In this document: piece by piece, positions 42,321-50,687 of the stretch
Position numbering within the stretch: position 1 is the first letter of the stretch
How the letters are laid out: the number at the start of each line of letters is the position of its first letter
From: Flavobacterium sp. UBA6721
Lineage (GTDB): Bacteria > Bacteroidota > Bacteroidia > Flavobacteriales > Flavobacteriaceae
Length of the DNA: 64,000 bases
Assembly (NCBI GenBank): GCA_002454195.1
Contig: DKIJ01000018.1
Coordinates: 1 to 64,000, forward strand
Reading direction: 5' to 3'
Notes under the pieces: generated by a model
Told to the model about the DNA's origin: nothing
Database searches by the model: none
Seen by the model: the letters and a program-made list of their open reading frames with translations, nothing else
Program-made: the position numbers and the translations under genes

Positions 42321-43361
42321 CTATCTTGTAACACCTTGTGAACTAATCCAATCCGAATATTTCTTTGCATTTACGTTATGCTCTGCTAAAGTTGCTGCAA
42401 ATTCGTGGTATCCAAAACGTTCTACAGAAGCACAGAAATAAATATAATCGTGTTTTTCAGGATTCAAAACTGCTTCTAATGCCGTAATATCAGGCATAGC
42501 TATAGGTCCTGGAGGTAGTCCAACCACTTTATAAGTATTATAAGGTGAATTTAAAAATAGGTCGTTGTACAAAACACGTTTAATCGTTTGATTAAAATCA
42601 TTGTCCTTTTTCTTTTTAGCAAAAATCACTGTTGGATCTGCCTGAAGAGGCATTCCTGCTTTCAATCGGTTCAAATAAACCCCTGCAATTCGAGGTCTTT
42701 CATCCTTTTTAACCGATTCTTTGTGCACAATAGAAGCTAAAATCGTAGCTTCAGTAGGTGTTAAACCTTGTTTTTGAGCACTAGCCGCACGTTCTTTGTT
42801 CCAAAAGTTACGGTATTCCTTAATCATCTTATCTCTAAACTTATCTGCCGATGTATTCCAATACACCTCATACGTATTGGGGATAAACATGGTTAAAATA
42901 TTCTCTTCGGTAAAACCATTTTCTTTTAAAAAGATAGAATCTTTAAAAGAATTCATCAAAGAAGTACTATCGGCTTCGATTTGAGAACCTACACGAGCTG
43001 CTAAATTCTCAATTCTTTCTTGATTATTGAAAGCTAATTTTACTGGAATATTGTTTCTCATTGCTTTTACTAACTCGTAACTATTCATTCCTTTAGTCAA
43101 TAAAAAGCGTCCCGATTTCACATTAGCAGGATAACTCATTTTATTAGCAACCATTTCAAAACGATCTAAATGAGTAATATAAGGTTTTACAGAATCCAAG
43201 GCCTGAGCATAGGTAGCGTCTGTTGGGATATGTACATAAACTTCCTCTTCCGAAAACTTGGTATTATTAGAAAATATTTGTCCTATTAGAACAAATCCAT
43301 AAATCATCAATCCCGAAATAACAACAATCGCGGCGATTGAAAACATTTTTTTTGTGCTCAA
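42321..43361 (-). CDS. mltG: Endolytic peptidoglycan transglycosylase MltG
   Basis: Inner-membrane lytic transglycosylase (YceG family) of 346 residues that terminates glycan-strand polymerisation. One membrane segment near the N-terminus (about 7-29, SIAAIVVISGLMIYGFVLIG) is followed by a LysM-like subdomain (YVHIPTDATYAQALDSVKP). The catalytic domain has EATILASIVHKESVKKDE, whose Glu is the catalytic residue, and ends with GLPPGPIAMPDITALEA and the YYFCASVERFGYHEFA-like tail (here YIYFCASVERFGYHEF). The GNAT gene lies 11 bp upstream, in the same transcription unit as dapF. Confidence 0.95.
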   Translation of the reverse strand: MSTKKMFSIAAIVVISGLMIYGFVLIGQIFSNNTKFSEEEVYVHIPTDATYAQALDSVKPYITHLDRFEMVANKMSYPANVKSGRFLLTKGMNSYELVKAMRNNIPVKLAFNNQERIENLAARVGSQIEADSTSLMNSFKDSIFLKENGFTEENILTMFIPNTYEVYWNTSADKFRDKMIKEYRNFWNKERAASAQKQGLTPTEATILASIVHKESVKKDERPRIAGVYLNRLKAGMPLQADPTVIFAKKKKDNDFNQTIKRVLYNDLFLNSPYNTYKVVGLPPGPIAMPDITALEAVLNPEKHDYIYFCASVERFGYHEFAATLAEHNVNAKKYSDWISSQGVTR

Positions 43362-43372
43362 AGCTAAAAAAT

Positions 43373-43906
43373 TTAAAATTGTTGATTGATTAACTGATAT
43401 ATAGCTTCGTCCTGATATTCTCCATTAATTAGAATCCAATCTTTTTTAAGTCCTATATATTGGAAGCCAAATTTAGTAAAAAGTGCTACACTTGCGTCGT
43501 TTTTTAAACTAATATTAGCATATAATTGATGTAAATTTAAATGCACGAAAGAATAGCGAATTAACAAGTCCAACGCTTCTGATCCTATCTTGGCATTTCG
43601 ATTGGCTTTGTTATGAATTAAAATCCCAACACCCGCTCGATTGTTTCTAGGATCAAAATCAAATAAATCAATTAATCCAATAGCTGGAAAGTCCTGATCT
43701 TTGCAAATGGCCAATCGTAATTGCTTGGCTTCATAGATATCTTGATGCGCATTTTCAAGATATTGCCTAATTAAAAAACGACTATAAGGAGTTTGCGTAT
43801 TGCTCACTTCCCAAATAGTTTCATCATTTTCTATAGTGTAGATAAATTCCAAATCTTCGGGCTCCAGCGCTCTTAAGTAAATAGAATCTCCTTTTAGTGT
43901 TACCAT
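43373..43906 (-). CDS. GNAT family N-acetyltransferase
   Basis: GNAT-fold acetyltransferase of 177 residues of the RimJ/RimL-like type. It has LRALEPEDLEFIYTIEND near the start, then DLFDFDPRNNRAGVGILI, the acetyl-CoA loop NRNAKIGSEALDLLIRYSF and the final strand ALFTKFGFQYIGLKKDWI. The acetyl acceptor is unknown; related enzymes act on ribosomal protein N-termini or amines. It lies between dapF and mltG on the minus strand (spacers of 25 and 11 bp). Confidence 0.9.
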   Translation of the reverse strand: MVTLKGDSIYLRALEPEDLEFIYTIENDETIWEVSNTQTPYSRFLIRQYLENAHQDIYEAKQLRLAICKDQDFPAIGLIDLFDFDPRNNRAGVGILIHNKANRNAKIGSEALDLLIRYSFVHLNLHQLYANISLKNDASVALFTKFGFQYIGLKKDWILINGEYQDEAIYQLINQQF

Positions 43907-43931
43907 GAGAAGTGAGTCGTATTTTCAGTAA

Positions 43932-44714
43932 TTATATTTCGATGGTTCCCTCAAAAACAAATTTTGCAGGACCATTCAGGAAGACATCTACATATTTATC
44001 CCCTTCTTTTTTGAAAGAAACTGATAATTTACCTCCTTCGACATCCATATTAATGGCTGTTAAATTGGTTTGTCCCGTTGCATACATTGCAATAGCTGCT
44101 GCTGTAGCACCCGTTCCACAAGCTAAAGTTTCATCTTCAACTCCACGTTCATAGGTACGAAGTGCAAAAGTGGCATCATCTATTTTTTTTACAAAATTGA
44201 TATTACTTCCTGCTTGACCATACAATTCACCATATCGAATGGCGGCTCCATTGTCTTTTACATTAAAATTTCTCAAATCATCCACTAATTGAACATGATG
44301 AGGCGAACCTGTATTTAAAAAACTATAATCGGGAGTAATTTTTACCGCATCCACATCAATCATTTGTAAAGAAACAATTCCATCTTCATTGACTGAGGCG
44401 TGATGTAAACCATCAACAGCATTAAAAGAAGTGGTATTACCAATTACATTAATTTGTTTAGCAAAAGCCACCAAACATCTGCCCCCATTACCACACATAG
44501 TACTTTGATTTCCATCAGAATTATAATAAACCATTTTAAAATCCGTTTCAGGATCATTTTCAAGCAGCATCAATCCATCAGCTCCAATTCCAAATCGCCT
44601 ATCACACAAGCGTTCAATTAATTTTGTATCTTCTTTTGGAAAAAATCCAGAACGATTATCAATGATTACGAAATCATTTCCTGTACCTTGGTATTTGTAA
44701 AAATGTAATTGCAT
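43932..44714 (-). CDS. dapF: Diaminopimelate epimerase
   Basis: Converts LL- to meso-diaminopimelate for lysine and peptidoglycan synthesis. The two catalytic cysteines are Cys74 in MCGNGGRC and Cys199 in LACGTGAT. The start HFYKYQGTGNDFVIIDN and the duplicated alpha/beta fold are typical; 260 residues is normal. It leads the unit dapF-GNAT-mltG-DUF2279, which is fitting because DAP feeds the peptidoglycan that MltG cuts. It is divergent from the htrA gene. Confidence 0.96.
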   Translation of the reverse strand: MQLHFYKYQGTGNDFVIIDNRSGFFPKEDTKLIERLCDRRFGIGADGLMLLENDPETDFKMVYYNSDGNQSTMCGNGGRCLVAFAKQINVIGNTTSFNAVDGLHHASVNEDGIVSLQMIDVDAVKITPDYSFLNTGSPHHVQLVDDLRNFNVKDNGAAIRYGELYGQAGSNINFVKKIDDATFALRTYERGVEDETLACGTGATAAAIAMYATGQTNLTAINMDVEGGKLSVSFKKEGDKYVDVFLNGPAKFVFEGTIEI

Positions 44715-44849
44715 TATATTAAGTTAAGATTCACAAAAGTACGAACTATTAATGAAATGTTAATCATTGTTAAACAGCGTTAAAGTGTTTTTTAACATTC
44801 GTTTTTCGTTTTAAATTTACTTTACAAAAACAAAAAAACAATCTGTATT

Positions 44850-46250
44850 ATGAAACAAATATCTAATTTATTTTTAGTGTCTTTGCTAAGTGGAGCAACT
44901 ACTTTAGGCGCTTACAAATTATTTTTTGACGATAATGGTTATTTTTCAAATAACAGAAAAACATTAACAACACTTGCTTCGGACAATTATACAAAAAGAG
45001 TTGGTTTAAACTCAGAAGTACTTGATTTTACTGAAGCCGCTGATAAAACCATTCACACAGTCGTACACGTTAAAAATGTTTCTCGTCAAAAAATCAACGA
45101 CCCTATGTTGGAATTTTTCTTTGGTTACAGAGGAGGACAATCTCAAGAACAAGTGGGTACAGGTTCAGGAGTTATCATTTCTGAAGATGGTTACATTGTG
45201 ACCAACAATCACGTAATTAAAGACGCTTCAGAAATCGAAATTACGCTGAACAATAAAAAATCATATAAAGCGAAACTTGTTGGTACCGATTCTAAAATGG
45301 ACATAGCTCTTTTAAAAATTGATGCCGATGAAAAATTACCTTATACGCCTTTTGCCAATTCAGACGATGTAAAAGTAGGTGAATGGGTATTAGCGGTAGG
45401 AAATCCATACAACCTTACATCTACGGTAACCGCTGGTATTGTTTCGGCTAAAGCCAGAAATTTAAGTAATGACGGTATTCAATCGTTCATACAAACCGAT
45501 GCTGCTGTAAACCCAGGAAATAGTGGTGGTGCCCTAGTGAACACACGTGGCGATTTAATTGGAATCAACACTATGATTAGTTCGATGACGGGTTCTTATG
45601 TAGGTTATTCTTTTGCGGTTCCTTCAAATATTGCACGCAAAATAATTGAGGACATCATGGAATATGGAAATGTACAACGTGGAATTTTAGGAGTAGAAGG
45701 AGGCGAATTAAATTCTAAAGTTTCTAAAGAATTTGGTGTAAAACAAACAGAAGGTTTCTATATCAATAATGTTAGAAAAAATACTGGTGCTGATAAGGCT
45801 GGCTTGAAAAAAGGCGATGTTATCGTAAAAATTGACAATCAAAACATCACTTCATTTGCCGATCTTTCAGGTTACATTAATACCAAACGTCCAAATGACA
45901 AAGTAAATGTGGTCATTATAAGAGATAATGCAACAAAAACAGTTCCTGTGACATTAAGCAAAAACGAATTTTTCAGTGCTGAATTCAAAGGAATCGAATT
46001 AGAAAATATGTCTTCTGAAGACAAAAAGAAATTCCGCGTTGATTATGGTGTAAAAATTAAATCCATAAACAATGAAAACTTAAATCAATATGCAGATGAA
46101 TTTTTAGGAAATATCATCTTAAGTATTGACAATGTAAAAATTAAAGATATTGAAAGTGCTTCAAAACTTTTAAACAACAAAAATGAAAATCAAAGCGTTA
46201 GAATTGAAATGCTTAGCAAAAATGGAGAAATTATTCGATTTATTATTTAA
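44850..46250 (+). CDS. DegP/HtrA-type periplasmic serine protease
   Basis: Trypsin-like protease with PDZ domains, 466 residues. The N-terminus has a signal or anchor (residues 5-25). The catalytic triad is His121 (VTNNHVI), Asp151 (MDIALLKID) and Ser225 (NPGNSGGALV), all intact. A first PDZ domain covers about 270-360 (GADKAGLKKGDVIVKIDNQ) and a second, diverged one about 380-466. The protease removes misfolded envelope proteins. It is monocistronic, with its own terminator, and divergent from dapF. Confidence 0.95.
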   Translation: MKQISNLFLVSLLSGATTLGAYKLFFDDNGYFSNNRKTLTTLASDNYTKRVGLNSEVLDFTEAADKTIHTVVHVKNVSRQKINDPMLEFFFGYRGGQSQEQVGTGSGVIISEDGYIVTNNHVIKDASEIEITLNNKKSYKAKLVGTDSKMDIALLKIDADEKLPYTPFANSDDVKVGEWVLAVGNPYNLTSTVTAGIVSAKARNLSNDGIQSFIQTDAAVNPGNSGGALVNTRGDLIGINTMISSMTGSYVGYSFAVPSNIARKIIEDIMEYGNVQRGILGVEGGELNSKVSKEFGVKQTEGFYINNVRKNTGADKAGLKKGDVIVKIDNQNITSFADLSGYINTKRPNDKVNVVIIRDNATKTVPVTLSKNEFFSAEFKGIELENMSSEDKKKFRVDYGVKIKSINNENLNQYADEFLGNIILSIDNVKIKDIESASKLLNNKNENQSVRIEMLSKNGEIIRFII

Positions 46251-46294
46251 ATAAATCAACCAAATTAAAAATTAAAACAACATTTAATTATTTA

Positions 46295-46324
46295 AACCAG
46301 TGGATTTATTCACTGGTTTTTTTT
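46295..46324 (+). terminator. Intrinsic terminator of htrA
   Basis: Perfect 8-bp stem AACCAGTG (46295-46302) / CACTGGTT (46311-46318) with an 8-nt loop and T8, 44 bp past the stop codon. Confidence 0.88.
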
Positions 46325-46507
46325 ATATATTCAATATCAAACAACCTAATGATTAGAAACCTTTTAACAATAAAAAATCAACTACTACAAAAGATTTTTT
46401 AAAAAAAAGACTGTTTCTATTAACTTCGGATAAGAATAAAATCGTTTCGCTAAACAGCAAGATATCCCTTTTAATTCCAATATATTTTTTATCAGCCGAA
46501 ATTTGGA

Positions 46508-46535
46508 ACAAAAAAAAACGCTTAATGAAAAGCGC
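46508..46535 (-). terminator. Intrinsic terminator of the LysM-NlpC gene
   Basis: On the minus strand, a short stem CGCTT/AAGCG (46530-46534 and 46519-46523) is followed by T9-10. It lies 36 nt past the stop codon. Confidence 0.65.
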
Positions 46536-46569
46536 CAATTATACTATTTTTTTCAAAATCGAATACTAC

Positions 46570-48093
46570 TTATAGTACTCGATTAATTTGAGTAACTCTC
46601 TTACTGTAATATTCCTCTTTTAGAGAAGAAATAATAACCCCACTACTAGTAGAAGCATGAATAAATTTAATTTCCCCATCATCTGCAACCTCAACCACCA
46701 TTCCTACATGGTTAATTTGTCTCCTGCCATTCGTCCTAAAGAAAATTAAATCTCCTTTTTTTACATCTTCTGTATTTATTTTTGTACCATACTGTGCTTG
46801 TTCAAAAGAAGATCTTGGCAATTGAATATCAAACAAACCAAAGGTTGAATACATCAAACCAGAACAATCAAAACCGTCTTTTGAAGTTCCACCAGGTCTA
46901 TAACGAACACCAATATTCTCAGAGGCTGTACAGATCAATTGATCAATTAAATCACCCCCATTATAAGATTTCATATTAAAACTCAAACCTTCGTCTCCTT
47001 CGAATGTATCGTCTTTAAAATCAAATTTAGCAGGTGTTTTAACATTCGATTTGGCGGTACGAATCGTTAACTTCTCTCCGACCAATAACCTATTAACAAT
47101 CTTAGGGTTTTGTTTTTCTAATTCTTTCACCGTCAAACCAAAGGCTTTGGCAATACCATATTTAGTTTCTTTAGCTAGAACCTCATGAACAACTTCTACT
47201 TCAGAATCTGTTTCGGTAGTGTTATCTGGAACATTAATTTTTGACTCAACTACAGTAGCACCCTTTACATTTGATTGTGGCAATTCGTCTTTTTTGATGT
47301 GTGTATTAGCCTCAATTTGTGATTCTTGAGTAAGAGCTGCTTTGGCTGTAGGTATAACGATACTCTGTCCAACACGTAAAGCTTGAACGGCTAGTATAGG
47401 ATTGGCTTTTTCAATATCAGCAACAGTAACACCATATTGCTTTGCTATTCCATACAATGTTTCTTTGGCTAAAACTTCTCTAACTATATTTCCATTGGAA
47501 CTTATTTGTTCTAATTTCTGAATATCTTTTCTATCAGCGGTAACTTCAGACGTAATATTCTTAGAATCCAAATTAGCTTCTAACTTAACTTCTGGTTTAT
47601 CTGCGACATCTACGGCTGACTTTACGATTTCATTTTTAGGCTTTTCCAAAACTTCTGTTTTGGTTTCTAGTATTGGAACATTAATAACATCGCCTACCTT
47701 TAAAGCTTTATTTTCTAAAGATGGATTTATAGTATACAAATCGGCAACTTTTACTCCATATTGTTTTGCTATTCCATAAACGGTTTCTTTGGCTAGCACT
47801 TGATGCTGTCCTTGTTTAGCCTCTGCAACAACAGACTCATTGGTTTTTGAAATGTTTTTTTGATTTTTTTGAGAAGTAGTCGAAACTGGTATCAACAGTA
47901 CATCTTTGAATTTAATTCCCTTTTTTGCATCTGGATTTAGTTCATAAATGGCTGTTGCTTTTATTTTATAATGTTCTGCTATTTTGGATATATTCTCTCC
48001 TTTAGCAACTATATGTTGAATGAATTTTTCCTGAGAAAAAACATTAAACGTACTAAATAGAACCAATAACACAATCCAAAACTTAAACCTCAT
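46570..48093 (-). CDS. LysM-repeat NlpC/P60 cell-wall endopeptidase
   Basis: Secreted peptidoglycan hydrolase of 507 residues. A Sec signal peptide (1-21) is followed by four LysM domains (about 26-70, 96-140, 204-248 and 301-345), recognised by repeated AKETxYGIAKxYGV. The NlpC/P60 domain (about 381-507) has the catalytic Cys410 (DGFDCSGLMY), His462 (NHVGMV) and a polar third residue at His479 (FIHAS). Such enzymes cut the D-Glu to DAP bond in stem peptides. The linkers between LysM domains vary strongly in length and are rich in Lys/Glu/Val. A single-gene unit. Confidence 0.93.
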   Translation of the reverse strand: MRFKFWIVLLVLFSTFNVFSQEKFIQHIVAKGENISKIAEHYKIKATAIYELNPDAKKGIKFKDVLLIPVSTTSQKNQKNISKTNESVVAEAKQGQHQVLAKETVYGIAKQYGVKVADLYTINPSLENKALKVGDVINVPILETKTEVLEKPKNEIVKSAVDVADKPEVKLEANLDSKNITSEVTADRKDIQKLEQISSNGNIVREVLAKETLYGIAKQYGVTVADIEKANPILAVQALRVGQSIVIPTAKAALTQESQIEANTHIKKDELPQSNVKGATVVESKINVPDNTTETDSEVEVVHEVLAKETKYGIAKAFGLTVKELEKQNPKIVNRLLVGEKLTIRTAKSNVKTPAKFDFKDDTFEGDEGLSFNMKSYNGGDLIDQLICTASENIGVRYRPGGTSKDGFDCSGLMYSTFGLFDIQLPRSSFEQAQYGTKINTEDVKKGDLIFFRTNGRRQINHVGMVVEVADDGEIKFIHASTSSGVIISSLKEEYYSKRVTQINRVL

Positions 48094-48189
48094 AAAACTT
48101 TTTTAAATTAACACAGTACTCTATTAATCAAGACCTTGAAGAATAAAAACAAAACAGTCCTATTTTCTAGCACGAAAAGTAGACGAAAG

Positions 48190-48197
48190 CAAATTTA
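48190..48197 (-). promoter_or_regulatory. Possible -7 element of the LysM-NlpC gene
   Basis: On the minus strand TAAATTTG fits TAnnTTTG, about 97 nt before the start codon at 48093. The long leader and lack of a clear -33 box make this tentative. Confidence 0.3.
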
Positions 48198-48258
48198 ACA
48201 TTTTAATACAATAAAACCAACTTTCTCAACACTTTAAGTTCATTTTTTGCAGAAATAC

Positions 48259-48289
48259 AAAAAAAAAGCGCTCTGTTTAAACAGAACGC
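48259..48289 (-). terminator. Intrinsic terminator of acnA
   Basis: 11-bp stem GCGCTCTGTTT (48268-48278) / AAACAGAACGC (48279-48289) with one mismatch and T9 on the minus strand. The core GTTTAAAC is palindromic. It lies 24 nt past the aconitase stop codon. Confidence 0.85.
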
Positions 48290-48312
48290 AATTTTTTAAG
48301 CTAAAAGATAAA

Positions 48313-50574
48313 CTATGCTTCGGCGGCAATTAAATTTAATGCAGAACCCGCAACAAACCAACCAATCTGACTTTCATTATATGTATGATTTGCTAAAATT
48401 ATATCTTTTGATCCATCTGCATGTACAAACTCTAATGTAATTGGTTTCCCTGGAGCAAAATCCACTAAATCAAGGAAGTTAATTGTGTCATCTTCCTGAA
48501 TTTTATCATAATCGGCTTCATTAGCAAATGTAAGCGCCAGCATTCCTTGTTTCTTGAGATTCGTTTCATGAATACGAGCAAATGATTTCACCAATACTGC
48601 TTTCACACCTAAGAAACGAGGTTCCATAGCCGCATGTTCACGCGAAGAACCTTCGCCATAGTTTTGATCACCAACAACAATCGAAGGAACTGCCGCTGCT
48701 TTGTATGCTCTAGCTACTGCAGGAACTGCATCATATTCTCCTGTCAATTGATTTTTCACTGAATTGGTCTTTTGATTAAAAGCATTTACAGCTCCAATCA
48801 ACATATTATTGGAAATATTATCCAAGTGACCACGAAAACGCAACCAAGGTCCCGCCATCGAAATATGATCGGTAGTACATTTTCCATAAGCCTTAATCAA
48901 TAATTTAGCTCCTGTAATATTCTTTTTATCCCAAGGTTCAAAAGGAGCTAATAATTGCAATCGATCAGATGATGGATCTACTACAATTTGAACAGATGAA
49001 CCATCTTCAGCAGGAGGTTGAAAACCAGCATCTTCAACGTCAAAACCTCGATTAGGCAATTCATCCCCTGTTGGTGCTATCAATCTGACTTCTTCTCCAT
49101 TGTCATTCAACAACGTATCTGTTATTGGATTAAAATCCAATCTACCTGAAATTGCTAGTGCAGCCACCATTTCAGGTGAAGTTACAAAGGCATGTGTATT
49201 AGGATTACCGTCGGCTCTTTTAGAAAAATTACGATTAAAAGAGTGCACTATTGTATTCTTCTCACCTTTATCGGCTCCTGCTCTATCCCATTGCCCTATA
49301 CAAGGCCCGCAAGCATTTGTAAATACTTTAGTTCCCATTTTCTCAAAATCGGCAATAATACCATCTCTTTCAATTGTATATCGAATTTGTTCCGAACCTG
49401 GATTAATACCAAACTCCGCTTTGGGAGTAATTCCATGTTCCACAGCCTGCCTAACAATCGAGGCTGCACGAGACATATCCTCATAAGAGGAATTGGTACA
49501 GGAACCAATTAATCCCCATTCCACTTTTATTGGCCAACCATTTGCTTTTGCCTCTTCTTTCATTTTTGAAACTGGAGTACCTCTATCTGGCGTAAAAGGA
49601 CCATTTATGTGAGGTTCTAACTCTGATAAATTAATTTCGATTAACTGATCAAAATAGTCAGAAGGGTTTTCATACACCTCTGGATCTCCTGTTAAATAAG
49701 ATGCTACCGTATCTGCTGCATCCACCACATCTTGACGACCTGTAGCCGATAAATACCTTCTCATTGAATCATCATACCCAAAAGTTGATGTTGTCGCGCC
49801 AATTTCAGCACCCATATTACATATAGTTCCCTTACCTGTACAAGACATATTAGTTGCTCCTTCTCCAAAATATTCCACTACCGCTCCAGTTCCTCCTTTA
49901 ACAGTAAGAATATCTGCTACTTTTAAAATCACATCTTTAGGCGCTGTCCAACCAGACAATTTCCCAGTTAATTTTACTCCGATTAATTTAGGAAATTTCA
50001 ATTCCCATGACATTCCTGACATTACGTCCACTGCATCAGCTCCACCAACACCAATAGCAAGCATCCCTAATCCACCAGCATTTACTGTATGAGAATCAGT
50101 TCCAATCATCATCCCTCCTGGAAAAGCATAATTTTCCAAAACAATCTGATGAATAATCCCTGAACCCGGTTTCCAGAAACCTATCCCATATTTATTAGAA
50201 ACCGATGACAAGAAATCAAATACTTCCTTCGATTGTTTATTGGCCATCTCTAAATCAGATTTAGCACCATTTTTAGCTAAGATTAAGTGATCACAATGCA
50301 CTGTGGTTGGCACAGCCACGGTTTTCTTTCCTGCGTGCATAAATTGCAACAAGGCCATTTGCGCTGTTGCATCTTGACATGCCACTCTATCAGGAGCAAA
50401 ATCAACATAATCAACTCCACGTTTATAAGCTTCTTTAGGAACTCCGTCACAAAGGTGACTATACAAAATTTTCTCTGTTAAGGTAAGTGGACGACCAACA
50501 ATGTCTCGTGCTGCATCAACACGAGAAGCCATGTTTGCGTACACTTTTTTAATCATTTCAATATCAAAAGCCAT
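48313..50574 (-). CDS. acnA: Aconitate hydratase, mitochondrial (AcnA-like) type
   Basis: Iron-sulfur aconitase that interconverts citrate and isocitrate. I use the ATG at 50574 ([16 protein letters not shown]), giving 753 residues, close to mitochondrial aconitase (~755). Cluster cysteines lie in GSCTNSS and ACGPCIGQW. The substrate-binding histidine and arginine motifs ([17 protein letters not shown]) and the swivelling C-terminal domain ([12 protein letters not shown]) are present. It lies downstream of the second aconitase gene but behind a strong terminator, so the two are transcribed separately. Confidence 0.94.
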   Translation of the reverse strand: MAFDIEMIKKVYANMASRVDAARDIVGRPLTLTEKILYSHLCDGVPKEAYKRGVDYVDFAPDRVACQDATAQMALLQFMHAGKKTVAVPTTVHCDHLILAKNGAKSDLEMANKQSKEVFDFLSSVSNKYGIGFWKPGSGIIHQIVLENYAFPGGMMIGTDSHTVNAGGLGMLAIGVGGADAVDVMSGMSWELKFPKLIGVKLTGKLSGWTAPKDVILKVADILTVKGGTGAVVEYFGEGATNMSCTGKGTICNMGAEIGATTSTFGYDDSMRRYLSATGRQDVVDAADTVASYLTGDPEVYENPSDYFDQLIEINLSELEPHINGPFTPDRGTPVSKMKEEAKANGWPIKVEWGLIGSCTNSSYEDMSRAASIVRQAVEHGITPKAEFGINPGSEQIRYTIERDGIIADFEKMGTKVFTNACGPCIGQWDRAGADKGEKNTIVHSFNRNFSKRADGNPNTHAFVTSPEMVAALAISGRLDFNPITDTLLNDNGEEVRLIAPTGDELPNRGFDVEDAGFQPPAEDGSSVQIVVDPSSDRLQLLAPFEPWDKKNITGAKLLIKAYGKCTTDHISMAGPWLRFRGHLDNISNNMLIGAVNAFNQKTNSVKNQLTGEYDAVPAVARAYKAAAVPSIVVGDQNYGEGSSREHAAMEPRFLGVKAVLVKSFARIHETNLKKQGMLALTFANEADYDKIQEDDTINFLDLVDFAPGKPITLEFVHADGSKDIILANHTYNESQIGWFVAGSALNLIAAEA

Positions 50575-50631
50575 ACGTTCTATATTTAAAATTGTATTAC
50601 ACCACAAGTTACAAAAAAATAGTGAAGCAAT

Positions 50632-50664
50632 AAAAAAAGCCTAAGTCAATTAACTTAGGCTTTT
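50632..50664 (-). terminator. Intrinsic terminator of acnB
   Basis: Perfect 11-bp stem AAAGCCTAAGT (50636-50646) / ACTTAGGCTTT (50653-50663) with a 6-nt loop and T-run on the minus strand. It lies 24 nt past the acnB stop and 57 nt ahead of acnA. Confidence 0.9.
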
Positions 50665-50687
50665 AATTTATTTAACTAATCTTATGA

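Larger units (their letters stand above)
46251..46569. other. Convergent spacer between htrA and the LysM-NlpC gene
   Basis: Contains the htrA terminator (46295-46324) and the terminator of the opposing gene (46508-46535). The ~180 bp between them are AT-rich with only very short reading frames and no recognisable signal. Confidence 0.6.

Noticed and set aside
49192..49512. Plus-strand ORFs inside the aconitase genes
   Set aside because: Shadow frames of long, conserved coding regions with no independent signal.
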